Shown: positions 17,111 through 25,352 of the stretch, piece by piece
Layout of the letters: every line of letters starts with the position of its first letter
Position numbering within the stretch: position 1 is the stretch's first letter
NCBI GenBank assembly: GCA_029975055.1
Contig: JARKPU010000022.1
Location: 186,001-250,000 of the forward strand
Direction of reading: 5' to 3'
Length of the DNA: 64,000 nt
From: Anaerolinea sp.
Lineage (GTDB): Bacteria > Chloroflexota > Anaerolineae > Anaerolineales > Anaerolineaceae
The notes under the pieces: model-generated
What the model saw: the letters and a program-made list of their open reading frames with translations, nothing else
What the model was told of the DNA's origin: nothing
The model's database searches: none
Position numbers and translations under genes: made by a program

Positions 17111-18286
17111 ATGCCTCCCCGCAAGATCATTCACCTCGACCTGGATGCCTTCTTCTGCGCCGTGGAAGAGCTGCGCCGGCCCGAGCTGAAGGGCAAGCCC
17201 TTCGCAGTGGGAGGGCGGCCCAACGAGCGCGGGGTGGTGGCCTCCTGCTCTTACCCGGCGCGGGCCTGCGGGGTGCGCTCGGCCATGCCGATGGCCAACG
17301 CCCTGCGCCTGTGCCCAGGGTTGATCGTCGTCGCGCCGGAGCACGGGCTGTATGGGCGTGTCTCGCAGCAGGTGATGGCGATTCTAGGGGAATACACGGC
17401 CTTGATCGAGCAAATCTCCATCGATGAGGCCTTTCTCGACCTCACCGACCTGCCCCAGCCCGGCGAGGAGCTGGCGCGCATGCTGCAAAACGCCATCCGC
17501 GAACGGCTTGGGCTGCCCTGCTCGCTGGGCGTGGCAAGCAACAAACTGGTGGCAAAAATCGCCACCGATACCGGCAAAAGCCGCAGCAAGACGGGCAGCT
17601 ACCCCTGCGCGGTGACGGTGGTGCCCCCCGGGCAAGAAGCAGCCTTTCTAGCCCCGCTGCCGGTGCAGGCGCTGTGGGGCGTGGGGCCAAAGACGGCTGC
17701 CCAGTTGGAGGCGATGGGCGTGCGCACCATCGGCGACCTGGCGGCTCAGCCCGAGGCGAACCTCGTCAGGCACTTCGGCGTCAACGGCCACGATTTGTGG
17801 GTGCGCGCCCGGGGGCTGGATGACCGGCCCATCGAAACCGAGCGCGCGGCCAGGTCGATCAGCCAGGAGGTGACTTTTGACCGTGACGTGAGCGATGGCG
17901 AGCGCCTGCGCCGCGTGCTGCGCTCGCAGAGTGAGACGGTGGCCGCCCGGCTGCGCGCCGAGGGCCTGTGCGCCTCTACCGTCAGGCTCAAGCTGCGCTG
18001 GCCCGATTTCACCACCCCCACGCGCCAGGTGAGCCTGCGGCGCCCCACCGATCAAGACGGCGTGATCTACGCCGCCGCTGTGGGGTTATTCGAAAACCTG
18101 TGGGTAGCCGGGCGCCCCGTGCGCCTACTGGGGGTTGGCGCTTCCAAATTAACCCCCGCAGCGCACCAGCTTGGGTTGTGGGATACGCCCGATGAAAAAG
18201 AGCGCCGCCTGCTCGAGGCGCTGGATGAACTGCGCGCCCGGTTTGGGGAACAGGTGGTGCGGCGCGGCAAAAGAACCCGCGACTAA
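17111..18286 (+). CDS. dinB: DNA polymerase IV (Y-family, translesion)
   Basis: The 391-residue protein shows the Y-family palm: HLDLDAFFCAVEEL with the first metal aspartate, PARACGVRSAMP, SIDEAFLDLTD with the second acidic pair, and SLGVASNKLVAKIA. The thumb helix-hairpin-helix is LWGVGPKTAAQLEAMGVRTIGDL. A little-finger domain follows, and the end is short (no clear QLxLF beta-clamp peptide is seen). It bypasses damaged template bases at low fidelity. The gap upstream (17027-17110) contains GC-rich inverted segments (TCAGGGA/TCCCTGA) and no SOS box recognisable to me. Confidence 0.95.
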   Translation: MPPRKIIHLDLDAFFCAVEELRRPELKGKPFAVGGRPNERGVVASCSYPARACGVRSAMPMANALRLCPGLIVVAPEHGLYGRVSQQVMAILGEYTALIEQISIDEAFLDLTDLPQPGEELARMLQNAIRERLGLPCSLGVASNKLVAKIATDTGKSRSKTGSYPCAVTVVPPGQEAAFLAPLPVQALWGVGPKTAAQLEAMGVRTIGDLAAQPEANLVRHFGVNGHDLWVRARGLDDRPIETERAARSISQEVTFDRDVSDGERLRRVLRSQSETVAARLRAEGLCASTVRLKLRWPDFTTPTRQVSLRRPTDQDGVIYAAAVGLFENLWVAGRPVRLLGVGASKLTPAAHQLGLWDTPDEKERRLLEALDELRARFGEQVVRRGKRTRD

Positions 18287-18317
18287 CCCACCCCTTGCGA
18301 AGGGCCGTGTATCGTTT

Positions 18318-18365
18318 CTCATTAATTGTGGGGCAAGCCCCACAATTGATTAAAAATTGAAACAC
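18318..18365 (+). repeat. Dispersed hairpin repeat, copy 2
   Basis: This copy begins CTCATT and ends GAAACAC. Its core is a perfect 10-bp stem, AATTGTGGGG / CCCCACAATT (18324-18347), with loop CAAG. It follows dinB and carries part of the promoter of the next gene. Confidence 0.75.
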
Positions 18366-18375
18366 CGTCTATAAT
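18346..18375 (+). promoter_or_regulatory. Promoter of the 18382 membrane protein, probably leaderless
   Basis: TTGATT (18346-18351), 18-bp spacer and TATAAT (18370-18375). The ATG begins only 6 nt after the -10 box, where transcription itself should start, so the mRNA probably has no leader. Confidence 0.7.
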
Positions 18376-18381
18376 TTTGGC

Positions 18382-19017
18382 ATGAATTATCGGCGCGATC
18401 TGCGCAGCAAACTGCTCGATGGGCTGCTCCCGGCCGCCGCCCTCTATCTGCTGGCCATGCTGGTCATCCTGGCAGCCGGGTTGATCGACCGGCGCTTTGG
18501 CGGCGTGGGCCTGCTGGTGTATGTTTTGGGCCTGATCAGCGTGGCGATGTTCAGCCTGCAGCGCTCGCTGGTGCAGCGCTACAGCGAAGCCGCGCGCGCC
18601 TGGTATGGCATGGCCGGCGGCCTGCTGGCCTGGTCGGTGGTGGAAATTTCGGCCATGCTGGAGAAACGCACCCTCACCGGGACGACGACCACCCTGCTCA
18701 TCATCATGTCGGCGCTGACGGTGGTGCTGCTTTGGCGCCCATACCTGCCGCTTGGGGCGCGCTTCTTCCTGGCTGCGTGCCTTTCTTATGGCGCCGGGCA
18801 TGCCACCCTGGCGTTCATCCGGTCTCTCTCTGGCTGGTCGCCCGCATTGTTGGTGTTCTACCGTGTGCTGGGAGGGTTATTGGCAGCCGGGGCGGCCGGA
18901 GCGCTGGTGTGGATTTTCGGGCTTTCGACCTGGCGCATTCAACGCATGTGGGCGGCCCTGGCGGCCACCCTGCTGGGCACGGCGGCGTTTTACATCCTCT
19001 CCGGGATCAGCTTCTAG
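18382..19017 (+). CDS. Multi-pass membrane protein of unknown function
   Basis: The 211-residue protein has about six or seven hydrophobic helices and few charged residues apart from the N-terminal MNYRRDLRSK. I do not recognise a family. There is no signal peptide and no catalytic motif. The gene is monocistronic: it has its own promoter directly at the start codon, and the next gene is convergent, 14 bp away, across a small inverted repeat (19023-19046). Confidence 0.65.
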   Translation: MNYRRDLRSKLLDGLLPAAALYLLAMLVILAAGLIDRRFGGVGLLVYVLGLISVAMFSLQRSLVQRYSEAARAWYGMAGGLLAWSVVEISAMLEKRTLTGTTTTLLIIMSALTVVLLWRPYLPLGARFFLAACLSYGAGHATLAFIRSLSGWSPALLVFYRVLGGLLAAGAAGALVWIFGLSTWRIQRMWAALAATLLGTAAFYILSGISF

Positions 19018-19031
19018 CCGAACCTGCCGGT

Positions 19032-20279
19032 TCAACCGGCTGCAGGCACCAGGCTGCGGTAAACATCGAGGATGCGGTCAACGATGTTCTCCCAGGCATA
19101 CTGGCGCGCATAAGCAGCGGCCTGGACGCCCAGCTTTTCGCGCAGGCCCGGCTCGGTGAGCAGGCGGGTGATGCGCTCCGAAAGGGCGCGCGGGTCGCCA
19201 TCCGGCACCACAAAGCCGGTCACGCCGTCTTGCACCAGGAAGGCCAGCCCGCCCACCTGCGAGGCCACCACGGGCGTGCCGCAGGCCATCGCCTCCAGGG
19301 CCACCATGCCGAAGGACTCATAATGTGAAGGCATGATCAACACATCGGCGGCCGAGTAATAATACGGCAGCGAATCCTGGGCGCGCTTGCCGAGGAAAAG
19401 CACCAGTTCATCCATGCCCAGTTCCTGGCGCAGGGCCTGCAGGCGGACCATTTCGGCGTTGATGTTCTCGCCGCTGGCGGAAGGGTCGCCGCCGACGACG
19501 GCCAGGTAATGTGGCACCCGGCACTGGAGGCCCTGCTCGCGCATCAGGGCGATGGCGCGGATGAGCGTCTCGAGACCCTTGAGCGGCTCGATGCGCCCCA
19601 CGAAGAGCAGAAGGCCGTCGCCTTGCGGCACGCCGATGCTCTCGCGCGCCTCTTCGACGGGGATGGGGTAGAAGCGGCTGGTATCCACCCCGGGCGGGAT
19701 GACCGTGATCTTCGAGTCATCGGCCTGGTAAAGGAAATGGAGCTGCGAGCGCTCAGCCAGGGTGGCGGCGATGATCTGGTCGGCGTATTGCAGAACGCGC
19801 CGCTCGCCCTCGATGCGGTATTCACCTTCCATCTCGCTGGGGCTGCGGGCAATGCGGTTTTTCATCAGCCCGAGGGTGTGGTACATGTGCACCAACGGGG
19901 CGTTCCACGCGGCCTTCAGGCGCTCGGCGGCCACGCCAGACATCCAGTAATTGCTGTGGATCAGGTCGTAACGAATGCCCTTTTCGGCGGCGAAGCGCAA
20001 AATGCCCTGGGCGAATTCTTCGAGGTAACCGGCCAGCTGCTGCTTTGGCAGGGGCACTTCGGGCCCGGCGGGGATGTGCACCACGCGGTTACCGTAGCCC
20101 AGGTCGTGCAGCACATGCGGGACGTGCTCATCCTGCGAGCGGGTGAAGACATCCACATGCACCCCGCAGCGCCCGAGGTAACGCGTGACCTCGCGGACGT
20201 ACACGTTCATCCCGCCGGTATCTTTGCCGCCCAGCACCGCCAGGGGGCAGGTGTGGTAGGAGATCATGGCGACGTTCAT
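19032..20279 (-). CDS. GT4-family glycosyltransferase (MshA / sucrose-phosphate-synthase-like)
   Basis: The 415-residue protein starts MNVAMISYHTCP and continues GGKDTGGMNVYVRE, the N-terminal nucleotide-sugar loop of the MshA/SPS branch. The C-terminal half has VGRIEPLKGLETLI and SHYESFGMVALEAMACGTPVV with the E-x7-E motif. It transfers a sugar from a nucleotide donor in the cytoplasm. Mycothiol is not expected in this lineage, so a role in another glycoconjugate or compatible solute is more likely. The start at 20279 fits homologues; TACAAT (20287-20292 on the minus strand) ends 7 nt before it, so the mRNA is probably leaderless. Confidence 0.85.
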   Translation of the reverse strand: MNVAMISYHTCPLAVLGGKDTGGMNVYVREVTRYLGRCGVHVDVFTRSQDEHVPHVLHDLGYGNRVVHIPAGPEVPLPKQQLAGYLEEFAQGILRFAAEKGIRYDLIHSNYWMSGVAAERLKAAWNAPLVHMYHTLGLMKNRIARSPSEMEGEYRIEGERRVLQYADQIIAATLAERSQLHFLYQADDSKITVIPPGVDTSRFYPIPVEEARESIGVPQGDGLLLFVGRIEPLKGLETLIRAIALMREQGLQCRVPHYLAVVGGDPSASGENINAEMVRLQALRQELGMDELVLFLGKRAQDSLPYYYSAADVLIMPSHYESFGMVALEAMACGTPVVASQVGGLAFLVQDGVTGFVVPDGDPRALSERITRLLTEPGLREKLGVQAAAYARQYAWENIVDRILDVYRSLVPAAG

Positions 20280-20351
20280 GGGTTCTATTGTACCCGCGAT
20301 CAGGCAGAAAGGCGAAGCGCGAGCGCCGGGCGAGATGGGCCCCGCTTTCAC

Positions 20352-20380
20352 TTGATAGATCGCCCGGCCTGCTGTATAAT
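20352..20380 (+). promoter_or_regulatory. Promoter of tRNA-Thr
   Basis: TTGATA (20352-20357), 17-bp spacer and TATAAT (20375-20380), ending 9 bp before the mature tRNA. Confidence 0.88.
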
Positions 20381-20389
20381 ACAGCCCGC

Positions 20390-20462
20390 GCCACCGTAGC
20401 TCAGCCGGTAGAGCAGACGTTTCGTAAACGCCAGGTCAAGGGTTCGAATCCCTTCGGTGGCT
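20390..20462 (+). tRNA. tRNA-Thr (anticodon CGU)
   Basis: A full cloverleaf can be drawn: acceptor GCCACCG/CGGTGGC, D arm GCTC/GAGC, anticodon loop TTCGTAA, T arm AAGGG-TTCGAAT-CCCTT and discriminator T73. CCA is not encoded. The anticodon stem GACGT/ACGCC contains one A28-C42 mismatch. The anticodon CGU reads ACG. Confidence 0.96.
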
Positions 20463-20499
20463 CTTTCCATCGAAACCTTGCCGGGATTTTTCACGCAAA

Positions 20500-20540
20500 A
20501 AACCCTGAGAGCCGCGCACTCTGCTCTCAGGGTTTCTTTG
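20500..20540 (+). terminator. Terminator after tRNA-Thr
   Basis: AAACCCTGAGAG (20500-20511) pairs with CTCTCAGGGTTT (20524-20535), followed by TCTTTGTGTTTT. It ends the tRNA transcript. With A residues on the other side it may also serve the leftward GH3 gene. Confidence 0.85.
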
Positions 20541-20565
20541 TGTTTTCGGTCAACGTTTGACGCCG

Positions 20566-22722
20566 CTACTCCACCGTGAAGCGGGCTTTGAGGGCGTGCG
20601 GGTCGAGGGAGTGCGCCCCCACGAAGACCTCGTAGGTGAGCGGCTCGACCACAAATTCCTCGCGGGCTTCATCGTAATACGCCAGGCGGCCGGCCGGGAG
20701 GCTGAGCTGCACGGTCTTCGTCTCGCTCGGCTGCAGGGCAACGCGGGCAAAGGCTTTCAATTCCTTGGGCGCGCGCTCCACCGCCGACCCGGGCGCGGCG
20801 ACGTAGAGCTGCACCACCTCCTCGCCCGCGTAGCCGCCGGTGTTGGTCACATCCACCAGCACCTCGAGCGTATCGGCGGCCGAAAGCGATTGGCGCGAAA
20901 GCCGCAGGTTGGAATAGCGGTAGCCGGTGTAGCTCAGGCCGAAGCCGAACGGGAAGGCGGGCAGGTTGCCATCGCGCTCCAACTTGCGGTAGCCGTGCCA
21001 CAGGTCATATTCAATGGACGTGGCCGCCCGGTCGAAGAACGGCAGGTGCCCTGGCTCCGCCGGGAAGACGAGCGGCAGCTTTCCGCTCGGGTTGACGCGC
21101 CCCAGCAGGATATCCGCCAGGGCGTGCCCGCCCTCCATGCCGGGGTACCACAGCATCAGGATCGCCGGCACCAGTTCGCGCCAGGCTTCCATGATCACGC
21201 TGCTGCCGCCCATCACCGCCACCACACAGCGCGGGTTGGCCTCGGCCACCGCGCGGATGAGCGCCTCGTCTTCCGGCGGCAGGGTGAGCAGGCTGCGGTC
21301 GCCCCCGGTGAGGAAGCCCTCTTGCGGCCCGGCCGCCTGCATGAACCCGGCCACGATGGGCTCCTCGCCCGGTTCGGGCGGCGGGAAGAGCGGCGCCAGG
21401 GCTTGCATTGTTTCGGGGTCGAGGAATTCCCCCTCGTTGATATGGGTGTACCCGGCGACGATGAGCACCGCATCGGCCCCCCGCGCGGCTGCCGCGGCGC
21501 GGGCCGGGTCGCTGCCATCGTCATACAGCACCTCGGCGCGGCCCTTGAGCGCGTGCTGGAGGCCTTCCAGCGGGGTGACCACATGGTCCGGCAGGGTGCT
21601 GGAAGAGCCCGAATCGCCGGTGTTGGCAATGGCCGCCAGGCGGCCGACCACGGCCAGCTTCTTGAAGTCCTTGAGCGGCAGGAGGCCGCCCGAATTTTTG
21701 AGCAAGACAATCGACTTCTGCGCGGCTTCGCGGGCCAGGGCGCGGGCCGGCTGCGAGGAGGCGTAGTCGCCGGGGCGCGCCAGGCGCAGCTGCTGGCGCA
21801 GCGAGCGCAGCACGGCATCGTCCACGCGCTCCAGCGGCACCTCGCCGGCTTCCACCAGGGCTTTCAGGTGCCGGCGGAAGTGCATGCGGAAGGGCATTTC
21901 CACGTCCTGCCCGGCGAGGGCAGCTTTCTTGGCGTCGCGCATGCCAAACATGAAGTCGGTCATCACGAAGCCTTCAAAGCCCCACTTCTGCTTGAGGATC
22001 TCGGTGAGGAGGGTCTTATTCTGCCCGCACCACTCGCCGTTGACGCTGTTATAGGCGCTCATCACCGCGGCCACGCCTTCATCCACCACGCGCTTGAAAT
22101 GCGCCAGGTAGATCTCGTGCAGCGGGCGGGGGCGGATGCTCACATCCACCTTGAAGCGGGCATTTTCGATCGAATTGAGGGCATAGTGTTTGACACAGGC
22201 CATGGCGTGCCGCTGCACGCCGCGCGTGAGGGCCACGCCCATCTCGCCCAGCAGGAGCGGATCTTCGCCATAGGATTCTTGCGAGCGCCCCCAGGCCGGG
22301 TGGCGCACCAGGTTGATGCACACCCCGCCGAAGAAGTTGGCCCCGCGCACGCGCAGTTCACGGCCGATCACGTCGCCAATGCGCTCTTCCATCTCCGGGT
22401 CCCAGGCGGCGGCGCGTGCCATCGAAACCGGGAAGGTGGTGGCGCCCGCCATCACCACGCCGCGCGGACCGTCGCTGAAGCGCACGCCCGGGATGCCCAG
22501 GCGGGGGATGGCGCCGGCGGGCCACGGGTGGGCGTTATAACCGCCGTTCATCATCTCCACCATGCCCGTCCAAAAGGAAACATCGCCGTCCATGATCTCG
22601 ATTTTCTCATCGAGTGTGAGCTGCGCGAGCAGTTCGCGCGCTGCGGCGTCGATCTGAGCTTTGGTGGGCGTCTGGGACGCCGCGAAGATATGAAAAGCTG
22701 CCGGATCGTTGGTGTGAGTCAT
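20566..22722 (-). CDS. Glycoside hydrolase family 3 (beta-glucosidase type)
   Basis: The roughly 718-residue enzyme has the GH3 layout: N-terminal TIM barrel with KHYALNSIEN and the nucleophile aspartate in GFVMTDFMFGM, the alpha/beta sandwich with IVLLKN and KLAVVGRLA, and a C-terminal fibronectin-III-like domain (TNTGGYAGEEVVQLYV). No signal peptide, so it acts on imported oligosaccharides or glycosides in the cytoplasm. The second Met (22722) is preferred because GAAGG lies 9 nt before it; the first Met (22731) overlaps that site. Linkage specificity (glucose, xylose or other) cannot be read. It is a single gene, divergent from the beta-helix gene. Confidence 0.92.
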   Translation of the reverse strand: MTHTNDPAAFHIFAASQTPTKAQIDAAARELLAQLTLDEKIEIMDGDVSFWTGMVEMMNGGYNAHPWPAGAIPRLGIPGVRFSDGPRGVVMAGATTFPVSMARAAAWDPEMEERIGDVIGRELRVRGANFFGGVCINLVRHPAWGRSQESYGEDPLLLGEMGVALTRGVQRHAMACVKHYALNSIENARFKVDVSIRPRPLHEIYLAHFKRVVDEGVAAVMSAYNSVNGEWCGQNKTLLTEILKQKWGFEGFVMTDFMFGMRDAKKAALAGQDVEMPFRMHFRRHLKALVEAGEVPLERVDDAVLRSLRQQLRLARPGDYASSQPARALAREAAQKSIVLLKNSGGLLPLKDFKKLAVVGRLAAIANTGDSGSSSTLPDHVVTPLEGLQHALKGRAEVLYDDGSDPARAAAAARGADAVLIVAGYTHINEGEFLDPETMQALAPLFPPPEPGEEPIVAGFMQAAGPQEGFLTGGDRSLLTLPPEDEALIRAVAEANPRCVVAVMGGSSVIMEAWRELVPAILMLWYPGMEGGHALADILLGRVNPSGKLPLVFPAEPGHLPFFDRAATSIEYDLWHGYRKLERDGNLPAFPFGFGLSYTGYRYSNLRLSRQSLSAADTLEVLVDVTNTGGYAGEEVVQLYVAAPGSAVERAPKELKAFARVALQPSETKTVQLSLPAGRLAYYDEAREEFVVEPLTYEVFVGAHSLDPHALKARFTVE

Positions 22723-22888
22723 ACGAGTCATCCTTCGAGAAAGGGCCGGGCGCGCCGGCCGGGAAGTGAATGATTTCCTTTCGCGATCTACGGATAAGGG
22801 AGTATGATCATTGTATATGCTTTAGGCGGCGATCACAAGCGAAACCGGCCTGCAAGCTCCGAGATTTTGACGCCAAGGATGGGCCACA

Positions 22889-25339
22889 ATGTCCAAGAAG
22901 CTCCTGAGCAGCATAACCGCGCTGGCGCTGCTGGCGCTCATGGTTCCGGCGCGCCCTGCCGCAGCCGCCCCCGCCACCTATTACGTCTCGAACTCAACGG
23001 GCAGCGACGGCAACAACGGCCTCTCGGAAAGCGCGCCGTTTGCCACCCTGGCCAGGGTCAACTCATTGAACCTGCAGCCCGGCGACCGGGTGCTCCTCAA
23101 ATGCGGCGATACCTGGCAGGCCGAACAACTGGTGGTGAGCAAATCCGGCACTGAAGCGGCTCCGATCCTGTTCTCATCCTATCCATCCGGCTGCGCGAAC
23201 AAGCCGGTCCTTTCCGGCTCGAAGCCCATCACCGGTTGGGTGATCGATTCGGGCAATGTGTACCGCACCGACCTGCCTTTGGCGGACTTCCCGCTTGGAA
23301 TCAACCAGCTCTTCCGCGCCGGGCAGCGCCTCACGCTGGGGCGCTGGCCCAACCTGGATGCGCCCAATGGCGGCTACACCTTCGTCGATGCGCACACCGC
23401 AGGCAGCAGCCAGATCACCGATAACCAGCTCCCAGCCACCGACTGGGCCGGGGCGATCGTGCACATTAAGAATATCCGTTGGTCAATGATCGACCGTCGG
23501 GTGACGGCCTCCAGCGGCGCTACGCTGACCCTCAATAAGGGCATTTCGTGCCTGGTCTCCGGCTGGGGCACGTGCGCCGGCTGGGGTTACTTCCTCAACA
23601 ACCACCGCGCCACACTCGACCAGGACGGCGAATGGTATTACGACCCCTCGACCCGGCGCGTGTATCTCTATTCGGCCTCCGGCGCCCCGGCGAACATCGA
23701 AGGCTCCGTCATTCTGGAAGAGGGGGAAACGCTGCGCCACGGCGGGGTAATGCTCTCCGATGGCAGCGCCACGGCCTACGTCATCCTCGATAACCTGGCG
23801 ATCATCCGCTGGTTCAATCACGGCATCGGCACGCCCGGCGGGATGAACGGTGACATCTACCATCACCTCACCGTGCGCAACGTTCTCATCCGCGACGTAG
23901 ACGGCGCCGGCGTGAACCTGAGCAGCTGGCTGGAGCGCCCTTCAGACGGCGTGAAAGGGCTGCGCGGCGGGCACCACCTGCTCTTCTCCAACAACGTCAT
24001 CGACGGGGCCAACTCCTTTGGGGTTACGGGCTACTTTGCTCAATCTACCTTCGAAGATAACACCATCCAGAATATCGCACTGGTCGGCAACCTGGGCAAG
24101 GCTGGCATGGCATGCGGCATCACTACCGACGAGTGCACCGAAAACGGCGACGGGTTTCGCATCCGCACGCACATGGCGGTCAACTCGGGTTTCGGCAACA
24201 TCTTGCGCTACAACTACTTCGACCTGATCGGTTACAACGGCGTGGACGTCTTCGGGCCGGAAACGACCATCGAGAAGAACCTGTTCTCGGGCACCTGCTT
24301 CACCAAAGCCGATTGCGGCGCGGTGCGCACATTTGGAAGCGGCAGCCTGGAATCCACCGGGGTGTATAACATCCACCTGATCGACAATATCATCGTGAAC
24401 ATTCCCGGCAACGTGGATGGCTGCGAGGCTTCGCGCGCGGCATTCGGCATGGGGTTGTACGTGGATCACTTTTCGCGCAACGTGGAAACGCGCGGCAACA
24501 CAATCATCGACACCACTGCCACAGGCATTCTCTACCAGGAATCCAGCGGGCAGATCACCGGAAACACCGTCTTCAACGCATCCTCAGGCACGGCCTACAG
24601 CGCCGGGATTACCCTGGCAGGCAGCGCCACCCGCGCAAGCCTGAACGGCAACCGGGTGTACGGGCTGAAGACCAACGCCTGGACGCTCTATGTTTCAGAC
24701 CTGGCAAATATCCTGTCTGCGGACGGCAATTATTACTTCCATCCCTACGTGAGCAAGCACATCGCCTACGGACCGTCCTGGACAACCCGCACCTTTTCGC
24801 AGTGGCAGACCTTCAGCGGACGCGACCAAAACTCGAAGACCAACTGGTTCACCCAGCCCCCTGGCGAGGCCTCGCGCGGCGAGGTGTTCTACAACAAAAC
24901 CAAAACCGTGCACACATTCGACCTTAAAGACCGCCAGTACCTGACCCTCGACCAGCAGCCCGTCTTCGGCAGCCTCACGCTGGCGCCCTTTGCTTCGCAG
25001 ATTCTGGTGGATAACGGCCCGGCGCCGTTCACCCTGCGCGGAATTTCGCCGGCCCTCGCCGCCGCTAGCGATGCGCATGATTTTTCGCTCATCGTGTTCG
25101 GCACCGGCTTCACGGCCAACTCAGTGGTGCGCTGGAACGGCGCGGACCGCCTCACGGCCTGGGTTGATTCCACTCACCTGAGCGCGTCCATTTCGGCCGC
25201 AGACGTGAGTTCATTGGGCGTCTATCTCGTCACCGTGTATGACCCGACCGCCGTTGCGGGCGGCCCGGAAACCCCGCCGGCGCGCTTCTACGTGGTCGAG
25301 AGCGTCCGCGACTCCTACCTGCCGGTGATCTCCAGGTGA
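22889..25339 (+). CDS. Secreted right-handed parallel beta-helix protein with an IPT/TIG-like end
   Basis: The 816-residue protein begins with a signal peptide (MSKKLLSSITALALLALMVP, cleavage near AAAAPA). The start YYVSNSTGSDGNNGLSESAPF is typical of parallel beta-helix polysaccharide lyases and NosD-like proteins. Residues 250-620 show many NxI, GNT and DNI rungs (ENTIQNIAL, RGNTIIDTTA, ITGNTVFN). About residues 710-800 form an immunoglobulin-like IPT/TIG domain. It ends SYLPVISR, a YLP tail shared with the lipoprotein at 29772. It probably binds or cleaves polysaccharide outside the cell. No catalytic residues can be assigned. AAGGA before the ATG supports the start. Confidence 0.8.
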   Translation: MSKKLLSSITALALLALMVPARPAAAAPATYYVSNSTGSDGNNGLSESAPFATLARVNSLNLQPGDRVLLKCGDTWQAEQLVVSKSGTEAAPILFSSYPSGCANKPVLSGSKPITGWVIDSGNVYRTDLPLADFPLGINQLFRAGQRLTLGRWPNLDAPNGGYTFVDAHTAGSSQITDNQLPATDWAGAIVHIKNIRWSMIDRRVTASSGATLTLNKGISCLVSGWGTCAGWGYFLNNHRATLDQDGEWYYDPSTRRVYLYSASGAPANIEGSVILEEGETLRHGGVMLSDGSATAYVILDNLAIIRWFNHGIGTPGGMNGDIYHHLTVRNVLIRDVDGAGVNLSSWLERPSDGVKGLRGGHHLLFSNNVIDGANSFGVTGYFAQSTFEDNTIQNIALVGNLGKAGMACGITTDECTENGDGFRIRTHMAVNSGFGNILRYNYFDLIGYNGVDVFGPETTIEKNLFSGTCFTKADCGAVRTFGSGSLESTGVYNIHLIDNIIVNIPGNVDGCEASRAAFGMGLYVDHFSRNVETRGNTIIDTTATGILYQESSGQITGNTVFNASSGTAYSAGITLAGSATRASLNGNRVYGLKTNAWTLYVSDLANILSADGNYYFHPYVSKHIAYGPSWTTRTFSQWQTFSGRDQNSKTNWFTQPPGEASRGEVFYNKTKTVHTFDLKDRQYLTLDQQPVFGSLTLAPFASQILVDNGPAPFTLRGISPALAAASDAHDFSLIVFGTGFTANSVVRWNGADRLTAWVDSTHLSASISAADVSSLGVYLVTVYDPTAVAGGPETPPARFYVVESVRDSYLPVISR

Positions 25340-25352
25340 GGCAAGCCCGGCC

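Noticed and set aside
19032..20279. Mycothiol biosynthesis gene mshA
   Set aside because: The N-terminal motif is shared by the wider MshA/sucrose-phosphate-synthase branch, and no other mycothiol gene is present.
20557..22773. Open frame of 738 codons opposite the GH3 gene
   Set aside because: It mirrors the GH3 coding strand. The protein is rich in His, Gln, Arg and Gly without a domain, as expected from the complement of GC-rich codons.
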